From Methylobacterium mesophilicum SR1.6/6 (GTDB lineage: Bacteria > Pseudomonadota > Alphaproteobacteria > Rhizobiales > Beijerinckiaceae), in the NCBI RefSeq assembly GCF_000364445.2, contig NZ_CP043538.1, forward strand, positions 5,351,447 through 5,415,446: DNA of 64,000 bases, written 5' to 3'. The position numbers and the translations under genes are program-made. Below, piece after piece: positions 23,910 to 32,448 of the stretch. The notes beneath the pieces were generated by a model that saw only the letters and a program-made list of their open reading frames with translations, was not told the DNA's origin and searched no databases. Position 1 is the first letter of the stretch. Every line of letters starts with the position of its first letter.

Positions 23910-24679
23910 GGCAGGCGCGCCCCGATCAGGAACTCGGCATTGCCGTCGCCGCCGGGCACGGGCGAGTCGATCAGGCCGAGGATTGCGGCGCCGAGCGCCT
24001 CCAGTTCCCCCCGCACGGCCGCGCAGACCTCCGCGTGGACCGCCGGGTCGCGCACGAGGCCGCCGCGACCGACCCGGGCCCGGCCGGCCTCAAATTGCGG
24101 TTTGATCAGCGCGACCAGATCCGCGCCGGGCCTGACCAGCGCCGGCACGGCCGGCAGCACGAGGCGCAGTCCGATGAAGCTCACGTCGATCCCGACGAGA
24201 TCCGGGCGCGGCGCCAGCGCCGCCGGGTCGAGGCCGCGGATGTCGGTGCCCTCCAGGTTCGTGACGCGCGGATCCGCCACGAGGCGCCGGTGGAGCTGGC
24301 CCCGGCCCACGTCCACCGCGTAGACATGGTGGGCGCCGCGGTCGAGCAGCACGTCCGTGAAGCCGCCTGTGGACGCGCCGATATCGAGGCCGACTCGGCC
24401 GCGCGGATCCAAGCGGAATGCCTTCAAGGCCGCGGCGAGCTTGAGGCCGCCCCGGGACACGTAGGGGTGCTCGGGTGCCGCCTCGACCTGCGCGTCCGGG
24501 GCAACGGGGTCCGAAGCGCGTGCGAGCGTCCGCCCGTCGATCCGCACGAGGCCGGCCCGGATCGCCGCCTGCGCCCGGGCGCGGCTCTCGAAATGGCCGT
24601 GCTCCACCAGGAACAGGTCGGCGCGCCGTGTCGGCGCGCCGGAGGCGGTGCGGTCCTGTATGGGCCGGTCTCGGGTCAT
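23906..24679 (-). CDS. tlyA: TlyA-family rRNA (cytidine-2'-O)-methyltransferase
   Basis: 257 aa. An N-terminal S4 RNA-binding domain (RADLFLVEHGHFESRARAQA) is followed by an FtsJ-type methyltransferase (YVSRGGLKLAAALKAF, LDIGASTGGFTDVLLDRGA, VGIDVSFIGL, ALIKPQFEAGR). The K-D-K-E-like catalytic set is consistent with 2'-O-methylation of 16S and 23S rRNA. It is annotated as hemolysin A in older work. It is transcribed with the m5U-type methyltransferase and is divergent from sodC. Confidence 0.93.
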   Translation of the reverse strand: MTRDRPIQDRTASGAPTRRADLFLVEHGHFESRARAQAAIRAGLVRIDGRTLARASDPVAPDAQVEAAPEHPYVSRGGLKLAAALKAFRLDPRGRVGLDIGASTGGFTDVLLDRGAHHVYAVDVGRGQLHRRLVADPRVTNLEGTDIRGLDPAALAPRPDLVGIDVSFIGLRLVLPAVPALVRPGADLVALIKPQFEAGRARVGRGGLVRDPAVHAEVCAAVRGELEALGAAILGLIDSPVPGGDGNAEFLIGARLP

Positions 24680-24789
24680 CAGGGCTTCGCGTGATCCGGG
24701 CAGTGCTGCGGCTGAGGTTCAAGAGCGCCAGCCCTGTCGAAGGGCGGCGTGCTCCCTAACTAGACCGGGCCTTACAGGAGAGCCACCGC

Positions 24790-25332
24790 ATGATCCGCAC
24801 CCTGCCGCTGTTCGCATTGCTCGGGACGCTCGCCGGGAGCGGCGCCCTGGCGCAGGAGCCGGCCAAGGCGCCCGAGAGCAAGGCACCCGAGACCTTCGAG
24901 GCGCCGATCAAGAACGCCAAGGGCGACGCGATCGGCTCGCTGACGATCCGCGACGGGGCGAACGCCCTGGTGCTGCGGGTGGCGATCCAGGCGGGCGGCT
25001 TGCCGCCCGGCTGGCACGGCATGCATTTCCACGCGGTCGGCGACTGCTCCGACCCGAAATTCATGAATTCCAAGGCGCACGTGAACCACGACCAGAGCAA
25101 GCACGGCCTGCTGAACCCGGACGGCCCGGACGAGGGTGACCTGCCGAACCTCTACGTTGCCCAGGACGGCTCAGCCAATGCCGAGGTGTCGAGCGAGACG
25201 CCCCTCACCGGCGAGGGCGGGTTGAAGGATGGCGACGGCTCGGCGCTGATCATCCACGCCAACCCGGACGACCACACCAGCCAGCCGATCGGCGGTGCCG
25301 GCGACCGAGTCGCTTGCGCGGTGATCAAGTAA
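24790..25332 (+). CDS. sodC: Cu-Zn superoxide dismutase family protein
   Basis: 180 aa with a signal peptide (MIRTLPLFALLGTLAGSGALA), so periplasmic. AGGAGA precedes the ATG. Copper ligands: His79 and His81 (GMHFHAVGDC), the bridging His97, and His156 (ALIIHANPD). Zinc-side ligands: His105 (KHG) and Asp117 (GDLPNL). The residue normally His in the P-H-A-G-D-L-P-N motif is Asp114 here (GPDEGDLPN), an unusual zinc-ligand change. The disulfide cysteines Cys86 and Cys176 are present. It ends in an 8-base convergent overlap with the thioesterase gene. Confidence 0.93.
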   Translation: MIRTLPLFALLGTLAGSGALAQEPAKAPESKAPETFEAPIKNAKGDAIGSLTIRDGANALVLRVAIQAGGLPPGWHGMHFHAVGDCSDPKFMNSKAHVNHDQSKHGLLNPDGPDEGDLPNLYVAQDGSANAEVSSETPLTGEGGLKDGDGSALIIHANPDDHTSQPIGGAGDRVACAVIK

Positions 25333-25786
25333 CCGCGGAGGGTGAGGGCACCGCCGGCGGGATCGGGCGCGGCCGGCCCTCCTCGTCGATGGCCACGAAG
25401 GTGAAGGTCGCCTGCGTCACCCGCTCGCGGACCTGGGTGCAGAAACGCCGCGCCCAGGCCTCGACCTCGATCTTCATCGAGGTCCGGCCCACATGCGAGA
25501 CCCTTGTGTAGACGCACAGCACGTCGCCCACCCGCACCGGCCGGATGAAGGTCATGGATTCGAGCGCGACGGTGACGACGCGGCCCTGCGCCCGGTCCAC
25601 CCCCGCGATGCCGCCGGCCTGATCCATCTGGGACAGCACCCAGCCGCCGAAGATGTCGCCGTTGGCGTTAGTGTCGGCCGGCATGGCGATGGTGCGCACC
25701 GTCAGGTCGCCCCGAGGCAGATCGACCTCCTGGGGCGGCGGCACACTCGTGCCCGCTGAGAGTCCGACGTGCTTCATGCCGTCCAT
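25325..25786 (-). CDS. Acyl-CoA thioesterase, hotdog fold (YciA-like)
   Basis: 153 aa. The hotdog core motif ADTNANGDIFGGWVLSQMDQAG carries the Asn and Asp used by YciA-type thioesterases; VALESMTFIRPVRVGDV and SMKIEVEAWARR follow. It hydrolyses acyl-CoAs in the cytoplasm; chain preference cannot be told. The start at 25786 has a G-rich stretch upstream, and Met4 (25777) is an alternative. Its last eight bases overlap the end of sodC on the other strand. Confidence 0.9.
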   Translation of the reverse strand: MDGMKHVGLSAGTSVPPPQEVDLPRGDLTVRTIAMPADTNANGDIFGGWVLSQMDQAGGIAGVDRAQGRVVTVALESMTFIRPVRVGDVLCVYTRVSHVGRTSMKIEVEAWARRFCTQVRERVTQATFTFVAIDEEGRPRPIPPAVPSPSAVT

Positions 25787-25802
25787 CCCCCGTTCCGCGC
25801 CG

Positions 25803-25940
25803 TCAGGGGAACAGGCCGGCGAGCTTGAGGCCCGCGGCCAGCAGGACGGCGGCGGCGCTCAGGATGCATTCGAGCGGGACCAATTGCCAGAGGTCTCGCG
25901 GCGCCGCCGCGGGCTCGGCGCGCTGCGCGATATCGTTCAT
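25803..25940 (-). CDS. Small single-pass membrane protein
   Basis: 45 aa: MNDIAQRAEPAAAPRDLW, then a hydrophobic segment (LECILSAAAVLLAAGLKLAG) at the C-terminus. It has a very good ribosome binding site (GGGAGGAC) about six bases before the ATG. No family is recognised. It is too short for most gene finders but has both a strong start signal and a coherent TM helix. Confidence 0.55.
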   Translation of the reverse strand: MNDIAQRAEPAAAPRDLWQLVPLECILSAAAVLLAAGLKLAGLFP

Positions 25941-26087
25941 CGGGCGTCCTCCCGGCCGGGCCGATCTGCCGTCGCCCGTGCCGTTGCATGCAGGATAACG
26001 CATGGACATCCGTTGCGCACCCCGAATCAAGGCATGAAAAAGCCCTGCGGCTGCAGGAGCCGCAGGGCCGACCAAGCCGGCGTGGGC

Positions 26088-26357
26088 TTAGTAGTAGAAC
26101 CGGCGGCGGTAGTACGGGCGGCGCCAGTAGGGGCGCGGGCCGTAGTAGAATCGGCGGCCGTAGTAGGGACGGCGCCAGTAGGGCCGCGGACCGTAGAAGC
26201 GGCGACGGTAGTAGTACTGGGCCTTCTCGGTCACCGCCGGTGCGGCGTCGGCCGGCAGGGCAAGCCCCGGACCGATGGGCGCGGCGGACGCTCCCTCCGG
26301 GGCCGCAGCCGCGAAGCCCAGCACCAGCAGGGCCGCGAGCAGGAATTTCCTCAGCAC
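26088..26357 (-). CDS. Small secreted Tyr/Arg-rich repeat protein
   Basis: 89 aa. The GTG at 26357 follows AAGGGAG by nine bases and gives a clean signal peptide (LRKFLLAALLVLGFAAAA). The mature part ends in two near-identical units built from RRFY(Y)GPRPYWRRPYY and a last RRRFYY, about 45 residues composed almost only of Y, R, P, G, F and W. Such Tyr/Arg-rich tails may bind wall or outer-membrane polymers or nucleic acid, but no function is established. It is monocistronic. Confidence 0.65.
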   Translation of the reverse strand: MLRKFLLAALLVLGFAAAAPEGASAAPIGPGLALPADAAPAVTEKAQYYYRRRFYGPRPYWRRPYYGRRFYYGPRPYWRRPYYRRRFYY

Positions 26358-26522
26358 GGTCTCGACTCCCTTCGTGTGATTGCGTCTCGGACGACGAACC
26401 GCGCGGGGAGCGAGGGCCCTCCGCCGGTCCGAAACGCTGCAACGCATGGGCGAGCCGAAGCGTTGCAGCGTAACCGCTACGGAGTGACGAACAGGGTTGA
26501 TCGTGCGTTGAGGGCCGCGGCG

Positions 26523-26708
26523 TCAGGCGATCTTGGTGGTCATGTCGTCGATGCGGGCCTCGGCGCTCTGGCGCACCAGGGCGATGCCGTGCTCGCAATC
26601 CTCCCGGCGGACGTAGCCCTCGCCAGATTCGGCGATCACCTCGCCGTTGCGCGCCCGCAGGCGCCAGCGCCACTCGCCCTTGGAATCCCGGTACAGTTCG
26701 AACCGCAT
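26523..26708 (-). CDS. YegP/DUF1508 family small protein
   Basis: 61 aa. FELYRDSKGEWRWRLRARNGEVIAESGEGY is the DUF1508 beta-alpha unit; E. coli YegP has two such units and this protein has one. The C-terminal helix (CEHGIALVRQSAE) is also typical. The biochemical role is unknown; a homodimer is likely since one unit is half the usual fold. Confidence 0.85.
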   Translation of the reverse strand: MRFELYRDSKGEWRWRLRARNGEVIAESGEGYVRREDCEHGIALVRQSAEARIDDMTTKIA

Positions 26709-26814
26709 GGTATGGGCCCCCGATTCATCCAGCGGATGAGATGGGTCACCTCGCCCGCCAGAAAAAGATGTGCTGCGCGGCCCATCCGCGCGATCGGGTC
26801 CGGGGCGCGGATCT

Positions 26815-27504
26815 TCAGCCGGTGGACATCCCCGGCCGCTGGACCGGCGGAAAGAATTGCGGAGCCTCCCGGCGATCGAACAGGCCGTAGTCGCGGATCA
26901 CCCGCACGGTCCGGACGCGGACATCGCCGGCCGTGGACGGTTTCGTCGGCCTGAACGAAGCGGCCGCCTCCGGACCGATCCAGGACACCAGCAGCATGAC
27001 CTTGCCGCTGGTGTAGAGCGAGACGAACACGTCCGACGCCACGAGCCCCTCGGCCGCGGGGTCGAGGCCCAGGGCGAGCGCCAAGTCGCCCGGATCCTCC
27101 GGGAGGGCGCGGCCGTCCCGCGCGGCCGCCTCCACCAGCGTGCAGGCCCTGGCGCGGCCGACCTCCGTCGCGTCGAGACGCTGCTGGTGCAGCGCGCAGC
27201 CCTCCGGCGGTGCACTGTCGGCGGTCACCTCGGCGACGCGCAGGTGGTAGTCCGCGAACACCGCGGTGCGGCCCGTCTCCTGGATCAGGTGGTGGCCGGC
27301 ATGGGTACGCCAGCGGATCACGGCCTTCTCGTCCCGCCAGGTCGAGTGCGACAGCATCCAGCCCGGTCGCGTCCGGCTCGCGAACCGCTCATTGTCGATG
27401 AAGCCGTCGATGCCCTCCAGTTCCGGCCGCAGGAGCTTCGCGTGTTCCAGATACGCGTCCGTCCGGCCATCGCCGGGACGGAGCTCGAAGATGACCGAGA
27501 ACAT
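26815..27504 (-). CDS. Antibiotic biosynthesis monooxygenase (ABM) domain protein
   Basis: 229 aa. The N-terminal ~100 residues (MFSVIFELRPGDGRTDAYLEHAKLL, GFIDNERFASRTRPGWMLSHSTWRDEKAVIRWR) are a typical ABM-type ferredoxin-like fold. The remaining ~120 residues, with a second beta-rich part (VASDVFVSLYTSGKVMLLVSWIG), may be another degenerate copy. GGAGGAGG precedes the ATG. It is divergent from an ArsR-type regulator with a 12-bp inverted repeat between them, suggesting regulated expression. Family members act on quinol-like or haem-like compounds; the substrate here is unknown. Confidence 0.75.
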   Translation of the reverse strand: MFSVIFELRPGDGRTDAYLEHAKLLRPELEGIDGFIDNERFASRTRPGWMLSHSTWRDEKAVIRWRTHAGHHLIQETGRTAVFADYHLRVAEVTADSAPPEGCALHQQRLDATEVGRARACTLVEAAARDGRALPEDPGDLALALGLDPAAEGLVASDVFVSLYTSGKVMLLVSWIGPEAAASFRPTKPSTAGDVRVRTVRVIRDYGLFDRREAPQFFPPVQRPGMSTG

Positions 27505-27694
27505 GTTGCCTCCTCCCCGCGTCGCGCGTGTTCTTCATCCCGCGTCCGAGGCCCAGCAGGAGCAGGCCGAGACCCATCGCGGGGCCGGCGACCCTGTGGT
27601 CCTCCACGTGCAGATCCAGCACCCCGGCTGACATCGGGGCGCCCCGGTTGTGACGATGCGGACGATGGACCGGCCGGTCCCGGCTGTCAGCCGC

Positions 27695-27722
27695 GAACGC
27701 TTCGGCGCCGGCCGAAGCGTTC
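27695..27722. promoter_or_regulatory. 12-bp inverted repeat before the ArsR-type gene
   Basis: GAACGCTTCGGC (27695-27706), a GCCG spacer, then the exact reverse complement (27711-27722). A further GCGTTC half-site lies at 27739-27744. It lies 39 bases before the regulator ATG in the intergenic region with the ABM gene. This is a candidate operator for the ArsR-type repressor. Confidence 0.5.
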
Positions 27723-27761
27723 CGGCGTGCCCGGCGGGGCGTTCGCGGTTAGGCTGCGTGC

Positions 27762-28457
27762 ATGACGACCGCCGCCCGCCTGTCCGGCACCGCCGCCCTG
27801 ATCGGCGATCCCGCCCGCGCCAACATCCTGATGGCTCTGCTCGACGGGCGCGCCCTGACGGCGACGGAACTCGCCCACGCGGCCGGCGTAAGCGCGCAGA
27901 CGGCCAGCGGGCACCTGTCCAAGCTCGTGGACGGGCGGCTGCTCGGTGTCGCGCGGCAGGGACGCCACCGCTATTTCCGGCTGGCCGCCCCCGAGGTCGC
28001 CCGGATGCTGGAGGGCATCATGGTGGTGGCCGACGAGCCCGGACCGGATGCGCCGCGCGCGACGCCGCGGATCGACCCGGCGTTGCGGCGGGCGCGGACG
28101 TGCTACGACCATCTCGCCGGACGACTGGGCGTCGAGATCGCGGACGCCCTGGTGGCGCGGGGCCTGATCGTTCTGGGTGACGAAGCCGGGGCGGCGACCG
28201 AGGCGGGGCAAGCATGGCTCGCCGCGTTCGGCGTCCCGATCGAACCTGCCGGACGGACCCGCCGCGTGTTCTGCCGGCCCTGCCTGGATTGGAGCGAGCG
28301 GCGGCCGCACCTCGCCGGCCGGCTGGGGGCCGCTCTGTGCCGCCGCTGCGAGGAACTCGGCTGGATCACGCGGGCGCGCGACGGTCGTGCCGTCGGCGTG
28401 ACCGAGGCGGGCCGACGGGGTTTCGAGCGCCAGTTCGGGGTATCCTGCCGGGACTGA
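27762..28457 (+). CDS. ArsR-family helix-turn-helix regulator
   Basis: 231 aa. The winged HTH (IGDPARANILMALLDGRALTATELAHAAGVSAQTASGHLSKLVDGRLL) fits the ArsR class. The C-terminal half (CRPCLDWSERRPHLAGRLGAALCRRC) is longer than in simple ArsR metal sensors and carries a CxxC and a second C-x2-C-like pair, so metal or redox sensing is possible. It is divergent from the ABM monooxygenase gene and probably represses it and itself. Confidence 0.88.
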   Translation: MTTAARLSGTAALIGDPARANILMALLDGRALTATELAHAAGVSAQTASGHLSKLVDGRLLGVARQGRHRYFRLAAPEVARMLEGIMVVADEPGPDAPRATPRIDPALRRARTCYDHLAGRLGVEIADALVARGLIVLGDEAGAATEAGQAWLAAFGVPIEPAGRTRRVFCRPCLDWSERRPHLAGRLGAALCRRCEELGWITRARDGRAVGVTEAGRRGFERQFGVSCRD

Positions 28458-28499
28458 TGCGGTCTCAGGGTGATGGATTCGGTCGCAGTAGCCCGCTCC

Positions 28500-28575
28500 G
28501 TCAACGCGCGCTGCGAAGCGACGCTGAATGGTGTGGCGCTCGGGATAGCTTCGCTGCGCTCGCGAATACGGTGGC
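28500..28575. repeat. Imperfect inverted intergenic repeat, copy 2
   Basis: The left arm, about 28505-28523 (GCGCTGCGAAGCGACGC core), mirrors the right arm, about 28545-28569 (AGCTTCGCTGCGCTCGCG core). It is related to copies near 7225 and 53395. It lies just after the ArsR-type gene in a gene-free stretch (28458-28710). Confidence 0.45.
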
Positions 28576-28652
28576 ACCGAAGGGATCGACGGGAAACGGC
28601 AGGACACGGTCCCCGGCCAACAAATCCCGTGCGTCGCCACGATCCATGAAGA

Positions 28653-28684
28653 AGCCGCCCGGGACGGTCTCGTCCCGGGCGGCT
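28653..28684 (-). terminator. Hairpin terminator after the DEAD-box helicase gene
   Basis: A perfect 14-bp GC stem (28653-28666 with 28671-28684) and a GTCT loop, 27 bases beyond the helicase stop. There is no T-run, so it is less canonical than the rpoC terminator. Confidence 0.6.
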
Positions 28685-28710
28685 CCGCAGGTCACACCAT
28701 GACGTCGATC

Positions 28711-30246
28711 TCAGGAGCGCGGTGCCCGCTCCAGCCAGCCGATGCTGCGGCCCTCGCCGCCGCCGCGCGGGCGGGACTCGGCCCGCTGGGGCCGGCCGTC
28801 GCGGTTCGGGCGGCCCTGGTTCGGGCGCGGCTCGCCCTGCGGGCGAGCGGGACGGTCCGCACGGAACTCACGACCCTGCGGAGCCTGGCCGCGGCCGTCG
28901 CTTCGGCCGTCGCTCCGGCCGTCTTGCGGCCGCCCCTGCCGGGGCGCACCCTGGCCGCCGAAGCCGCGTCCGCCCTCGGGCCGCCCCTGCTGGGGCCGGC
29001 CCTGCTGCTGCCGGGGCCGCTGACCCGGACGGCCGCCGCCGGGGCGCTGCTGGCGCTCGGGCCGGCGCTCCTCCTCGCGGGCGATCTCCGCGGCCTCCTG
29101 GCGCGACGGCGGGCTGAAGCCCTCCGGGAAACCCGCCACCGGCACCTTCTGACGCGTCACGCGCTCGATGTCGCGCAGGTAGGCCTTCTCCTCGTCGTTG
29201 CAGAACGAGATCGCCAGCCCGTCCGCGCCGGCGCGGGCGGTGCGGCCGATCCGGTGGACGTAGCTCTCCGGCACGTTCGGCAGGTCGAAGTTGACCACGT
29301 GGCTCACGCCCTCGACGTCGATGCCGCGGGCCGCGATGTCGGTGGCCACCAGCACCCGGCAGGAGCCGTCCTTGAAGGCGGCGAGCGCCCGCTCGCGCTG
29401 GGGCTGGCTCTTGTTGCCGTGGATCGCCGCGGCCGCGATGCCGACCTTGTCGAGGCCGCGCACCACCCGGTCCGCCCCGTGCTTGGTGCGGGTGAAGACG
29501 AGGACGCGCTCGATCGCCGGATCGCGTAGGATGTGGCCGAGCAGCGCCTGCTTGGCGCCTGTGTGGACGAAGATCACCTGCTGCTCGACCCGCTCGGCGG
29601 TGGTGGCGACCGGCGTCACCGCGACCTGGACCGGATCGGTGAGGTACTGCGCCGCGAGGCCGGCGATGTTCTTCGGCATGGTGGCCGAGAAGAACAGGCT
29701 TTGCCGCTTCTCCGGCAGCATCTTCACGATGCGCTTGAGGGCGTGGATGAAGCCGAGGTCGAGCATCTGGTCGGCCTCGTCGAGGACGAGGATCTCGACG
29801 CCGTCGAGGGTCAGGGAGCGGCGGTCGACGAGGTCGATCAGCCGGCCCGGCGTGGCGACCAGGATGTCGACGCCCGGCGCGAGCGCCCGCTCCTGGCGGC
29901 TGATGGTGACGCCGCCGAACACCACCGTGGTGGTGTAGTGCAGGTGGCGGCCGTAATCCGTGAAGGATTCGGCGATCTGGTTGGCGAGTTCGCGGGTTGG
30001 CGACAGCACCAGCACCCGGCAGCCGCGGCGCGGGGCGCGGCGGTCCGAGAGCGACAGGCGGTGCAGGATCGGCAGCGCGAAGGCCGCGGTCTTGCCGGTG
30101 CCGGTCTGGGCGATGCCGCAGAGGTCGCGGCCCTCCATGGCCGGCGGGATCGCCTGGGCCTGGATCGGGGTCGGCGCGACGTAGCCGGCCTCGCTGAGAG
30201 CCCGCAGCACGGGCTGGGCGAGGCCGAAATCGGTGAATTGGGTCAA
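28711..30246 (-). CDS. rhlE: DEAD-box ATP-dependent RNA helicase, RhlE type
   Basis: About 511 aa from a TTG start at 30246, which gives the family-typical beginning ([21 protein letters not shown]). An ATG at 30363 would add 39 atypical residues. All helicase motifs are present: [14 protein letters not shown] (I), PTRELANQ (Ia), [10 protein letters not shown] (Ib), [13 protein letters not shown] (II), SATMP (III), [14 protein letters not shown] (V) and [12 protein letters not shown] (VI). The last ~130 residues are a Gly/Arg/Pro/Gln-rich tail (repeated QGRP/DGR units) for RNA binding. Such helicases help ribosome assembly and mRNA turnover, often in the cold. Confidence 0.93.
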   Translation of the reverse strand: MTQFTDFGLAQPVLRALSEAGYVAPTPIQAQAIPPAMEGRDLCGIAQTGTGKTAAFALPILHRLSLSDRRAPRRGCRVLVLSPTRELANQIAESFTDYGRHLHYTTTVVFGGVTISRQERALAPGVDILVATPGRLIDLVDRRSLTLDGVEILVLDEADQMLDLGFIHALKRIVKMLPEKRQSLFFSATMPKNIAGLAAQYLTDPVQVAVTPVATTAERVEQQVIFVHTGAKQALLGHILRDPAIERVLVFTRTKHGADRVVRGLDKVGIAAAAIHGNKSQPQRERALAAFKDGSCRVLVATDIAARGIDVEGVSHVVNFDLPNVPESYVHRIGRTARAGADGLAISFCNDEEKAYLRDIERVTRQKVPVAGFPEGFSPPSRQEAAEIAREEERRPERQQRPGGGRPGQRPRQQQGRPQQGRPEGGRGFGGQGAPRQGRPQDGRSDGRSDGRGQAPQGREFRADRPARPQGEPRPNQGRPNRDGRPQRAESRPRGGGEGRSIGWLERAPRS

Positions 30247-30942
30247 GGATGTATCCGATGCAGCAGGGCCGACCGGGCGCCCCGCGTTCCTCGCGAGCGG
30301 CGCCGTCTTCGGATCGGTCCGTTGGCAGGGGGCAGCCCGCGTGATGGGGCGGCCCGGGTGCATGCACGTTATGAAGAGGGGGGCCGGATCACGCCGGGTG
30401 GCGCCCGATCCGTCACGCAGCCCCCTCAAGCGGACCGTGACGGCCGCTGACGCTGCACCGCCGATATGCAGGTGTGCGGCTGCGAAGTCAATGAACGGAG
30501 GCCGGCGGCGGCGCATGGCACAGCCCCTGTCGGCGCACGTCTCGACTTCCGCCTGACGCCCAAACGTCATGCCTGCACGGCGGAGAGGAGCAGCGTGAGC
30601 GCAGCCCCGAGCGCCAAACAAGGCAAGCTCGGCGGATTACGCGGCGCTGGATACAGGAAATCGGCTCGCGGACGTCGATTCGGTCAGTCTGGTGCCCGCG
30701 CTGCGCCGGCAGTAACGGATGAAGATGCTGAACAGGCCCGATCAGGTGACATGAAACGCGTTCGCGGGTCGAAACGAAGATTGCATGTCGCGTCTGAAAT
30801 ACGATCCAATTGTGATTATTTCACCCATCGACAAACGGAAATGCTTTGCCGTGCGGACGCATTGACCTTCGGATCGGCGCCGGCTCGTCGTCGAGGTGCG
30901 TCCCGATGCGTGACTTGATACGCGGATGAGACCTGCGTGCGG
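30247..30942. other. Gene-free stretch upstream of the helicase
   Basis: About 700 bases with no coding region I can support; open frames here lack start signals and recognisable folds. It holds a small GTGCATGCAC palindrome (30358-30367) and a locally AT-richer patch around 30786-30850. The distal part may be the helicase leader and promoter, with the rest possibly decayed sequence. Confidence 0.4.
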
Positions 30943-31467
30943 CTAGGAACCGGAACGTCCGGACAGCGCGCCGGCTTGCCGCCGATTCGAACTCCCGCCC
31001 TCGTAGAGGATGACGGGATGCGGGCCCGCGAAGCTGACGCCCAGGTCGAATTTCGCTGAACCGCTCTTGCGGGTTCCTCGGCTGGGATTGGCCACCGCGA
31101 AATCGATCGTGGAGCGGGCGGCGCACTTGCGCGCCTCGGCGTTGCAGAGGATCCGCATCGTGCCGGGCCGATGGACGTAGCGCCGCACGGGCCATTGGGC
31201 GATGGCCCGCCGCTTCTCCGCCTGCAGGTCAGCCTGCGTGTACGGCTTGCCGTAGAACTGGACCGTGCGCCCGTACATGTAGGGCACGTCCGCGACGGGG
31301 CTCACATTGTTCGAGGACCAGATCTGGAGATAGCGGTTCGCGATCACGGCCGTACGGGCCTGCATGTCGGCGGGGCTGAGTGCATGGGCTGCGCCGACCC
31401 ACGGGATGGCAGCCACGACGACGCCGACGGCCAGGGTCCGGAAGTTCATCATGCGCGCCATCACCAT
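30943..31467 (-). CDS. Secreted hypothetical protein, NTF2/SnoaL-like
   Basis: 174 aa. The signal peptide is clear (FRTLAVGVVVAAIPWVGAAHA). The mature part (ANRYLQIWSSNN, DVPYMYGRTVQFYGKPYTQADLQAEKRRAIAQWPVRRY) resembles secreted NTF2-like or SnoaL-like domains found in Rhizobiales. Two cysteines (ILCNAEARKCAAR) could form a disulfide. The C-terminal tail (SNRRQAGALSGRSGS) is low complexity. Start candidates at 31467, 31452 and 31449 all precede the signal peptide. It lies 15 bases after the next hypothetical gene on the same strand, likely in one unit. Confidence 0.65.
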   Translation of the reverse strand: MVMARMMNFRTLAVGVVVAAIPWVGAAHALSPADMQARTAVIANRYLQIWSSNNVSPVADVPYMYGRTVQFYGKPYTQADLQAEKRRAIAQWPVRRYVHRPGTMRILCNAEARKCAARSTIDFAVANPSRGTRKSGSAKFDLGVSFAGPHPVILYEGGSSNRRQAGALSGRSGS

Positions 31468-31482
31468 CTCGGAACGGAAGAC

Positions 31483-32307
31483 TCAAGGTTCCTCAAGCCA
31501 GCGCAGGACGCCGCCCGTCTCGGCAGAGGTGACACGGCGTCGGGAAACGGGCGGGCGGTCCGCGACGTCTCGCTCGTAGCGATCGAGGCCGTCGGGGTTG
31601 CGCAGGGCGTAGGGGTCGGGCGGCCAGGCCGCGAAGTCCCGCCGCGCGATGGGAGCCCGGCGCGCCTGCCTCTCGACCGCGAGGCGGATCTCGTCCTGCT
31701 CCGCCTCGAAGGCGGCGAACCGGCCGCCGATCGGCCGTCGCTGGGAACTCGCCAACTGCCGGGACGCCTGCGTCTTGCGGGATGGCGCAGCGCCTGGGGA
31801 CCGCGCCGCAGCGTTCCCGGCGATAGAAGTGCCTGTGGCGTCCGGATCGCGCTGCCCCGCGGTCTTCGCGAGGAACTCGGATGCTTTCGGCCGGCGCGGC
31901 GGCATCACGGCCGCTTCCTCCCGGTGCGCTGTGTCCCTCTCGGCCCGCTCGCGATCCATGTGGAACACCAGCGGGGGGCGGGGCGGTGTGCCCGCACCCC
32001 CGGCCGTCCGCTGCTTGACCGGATCGACCCAGGCCTCCGTCACGGGTGCCGGCACGCCCTGCGTTGCCGTCTGCTTTGCCCCTTCCGTTGCCGCAGCCGA
32101 TTCGGCCATGCGCGCGGCCGGGGCGTGGGCTGCGACACTGGCGGCGTGTGGAGGCTGGCTGGGGGCGGCTGGCTCAGGGGCGCCGCTCATCATGCCCTGC
32201 CGGGCCCCTGTCGTCTCGGATGGAGCGCCGACATAGGCTGCAGTGACGGCGACGCCGGCGGCGAAGGCGGCCCCGATAGCGAGGAATGACTTTGCAGGCG
32301 CGCTCAT
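31483..32307 (-). CDS. Hypothetical protein, N-terminal membrane anchor and disordered
   Basis: About 274 aa. The N-terminus (MSAPAKSFLAIGAAFAAGVA) is hydrophobic and probably a signal anchor. The rest is Ala/Pro/Gln/Arg-rich with no recognised domain: mostly low-complexity sequence, then RRPIGGRFAAFEAEQDEIRLAVERQARR near the end. ATG 32307 is preferred over a GTG at 32313. Its composition suggests a disordered periplasmic or envelope-associated linker protein. It sits just upstream of the secreted NTF2-like gene. Confidence 0.5.
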   Translation of the reverse strand: MSAPAKSFLAIGAAFAAGVAVTAAYVGAPSETTGARQGMMSGAPEPAAPSQPPHAASVAAHAPAARMAESAAATEGAKQTATQGVPAPVTEAWVDPVKQRTAGGAGTPPRPPLVFHMDRERAERDTAHREEAAVMPPRRPKASEFLAKTAGQRDPDATGTSIAGNAAARSPGAAPSRKTQASRQLASSQRRPIGGRFAAFEAEQDEIRLAVERQARRAPIARRDFAAWPPDPYALRNPDGLDRYERDVADRPPVSRRRVTSAETGGVLRWLEEP

Positions 32308-32448
32308 GGGCACTCAGTGCTTGGGCGTTGCGGATCCGGGGTCCGACATAAACCCCGAGCCGACCGGGCTGGTTCCGGCGCGAGGCCCGGACCCTAGGAC
32401 AGCCCACTTATCGGCGGCCATTCCAGGATGTATTAGATCGTCAACTTT

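Noticed and set aside
27389..27634. 81-codon minus-strand frame upstream of the ABM gene
   Set aside because: Its start is plausible but it runs into the ABM gene in another frame without a family match; could be a decayed piece, not enough to call.
28699..29529. 276-codon plus-strand frame under the helicase gene
   Set aside because: Antisense to the Gly/Arg/Pro-rich tail of the helicase; its Ala/Leu repeats derive from that tail.
30466..30918. 150-codon plus-strand frame in the long gene-free stretch
   Set aside because: No ribosome binding site, low-complexity Arg/Ala composition, no recognisable fold.
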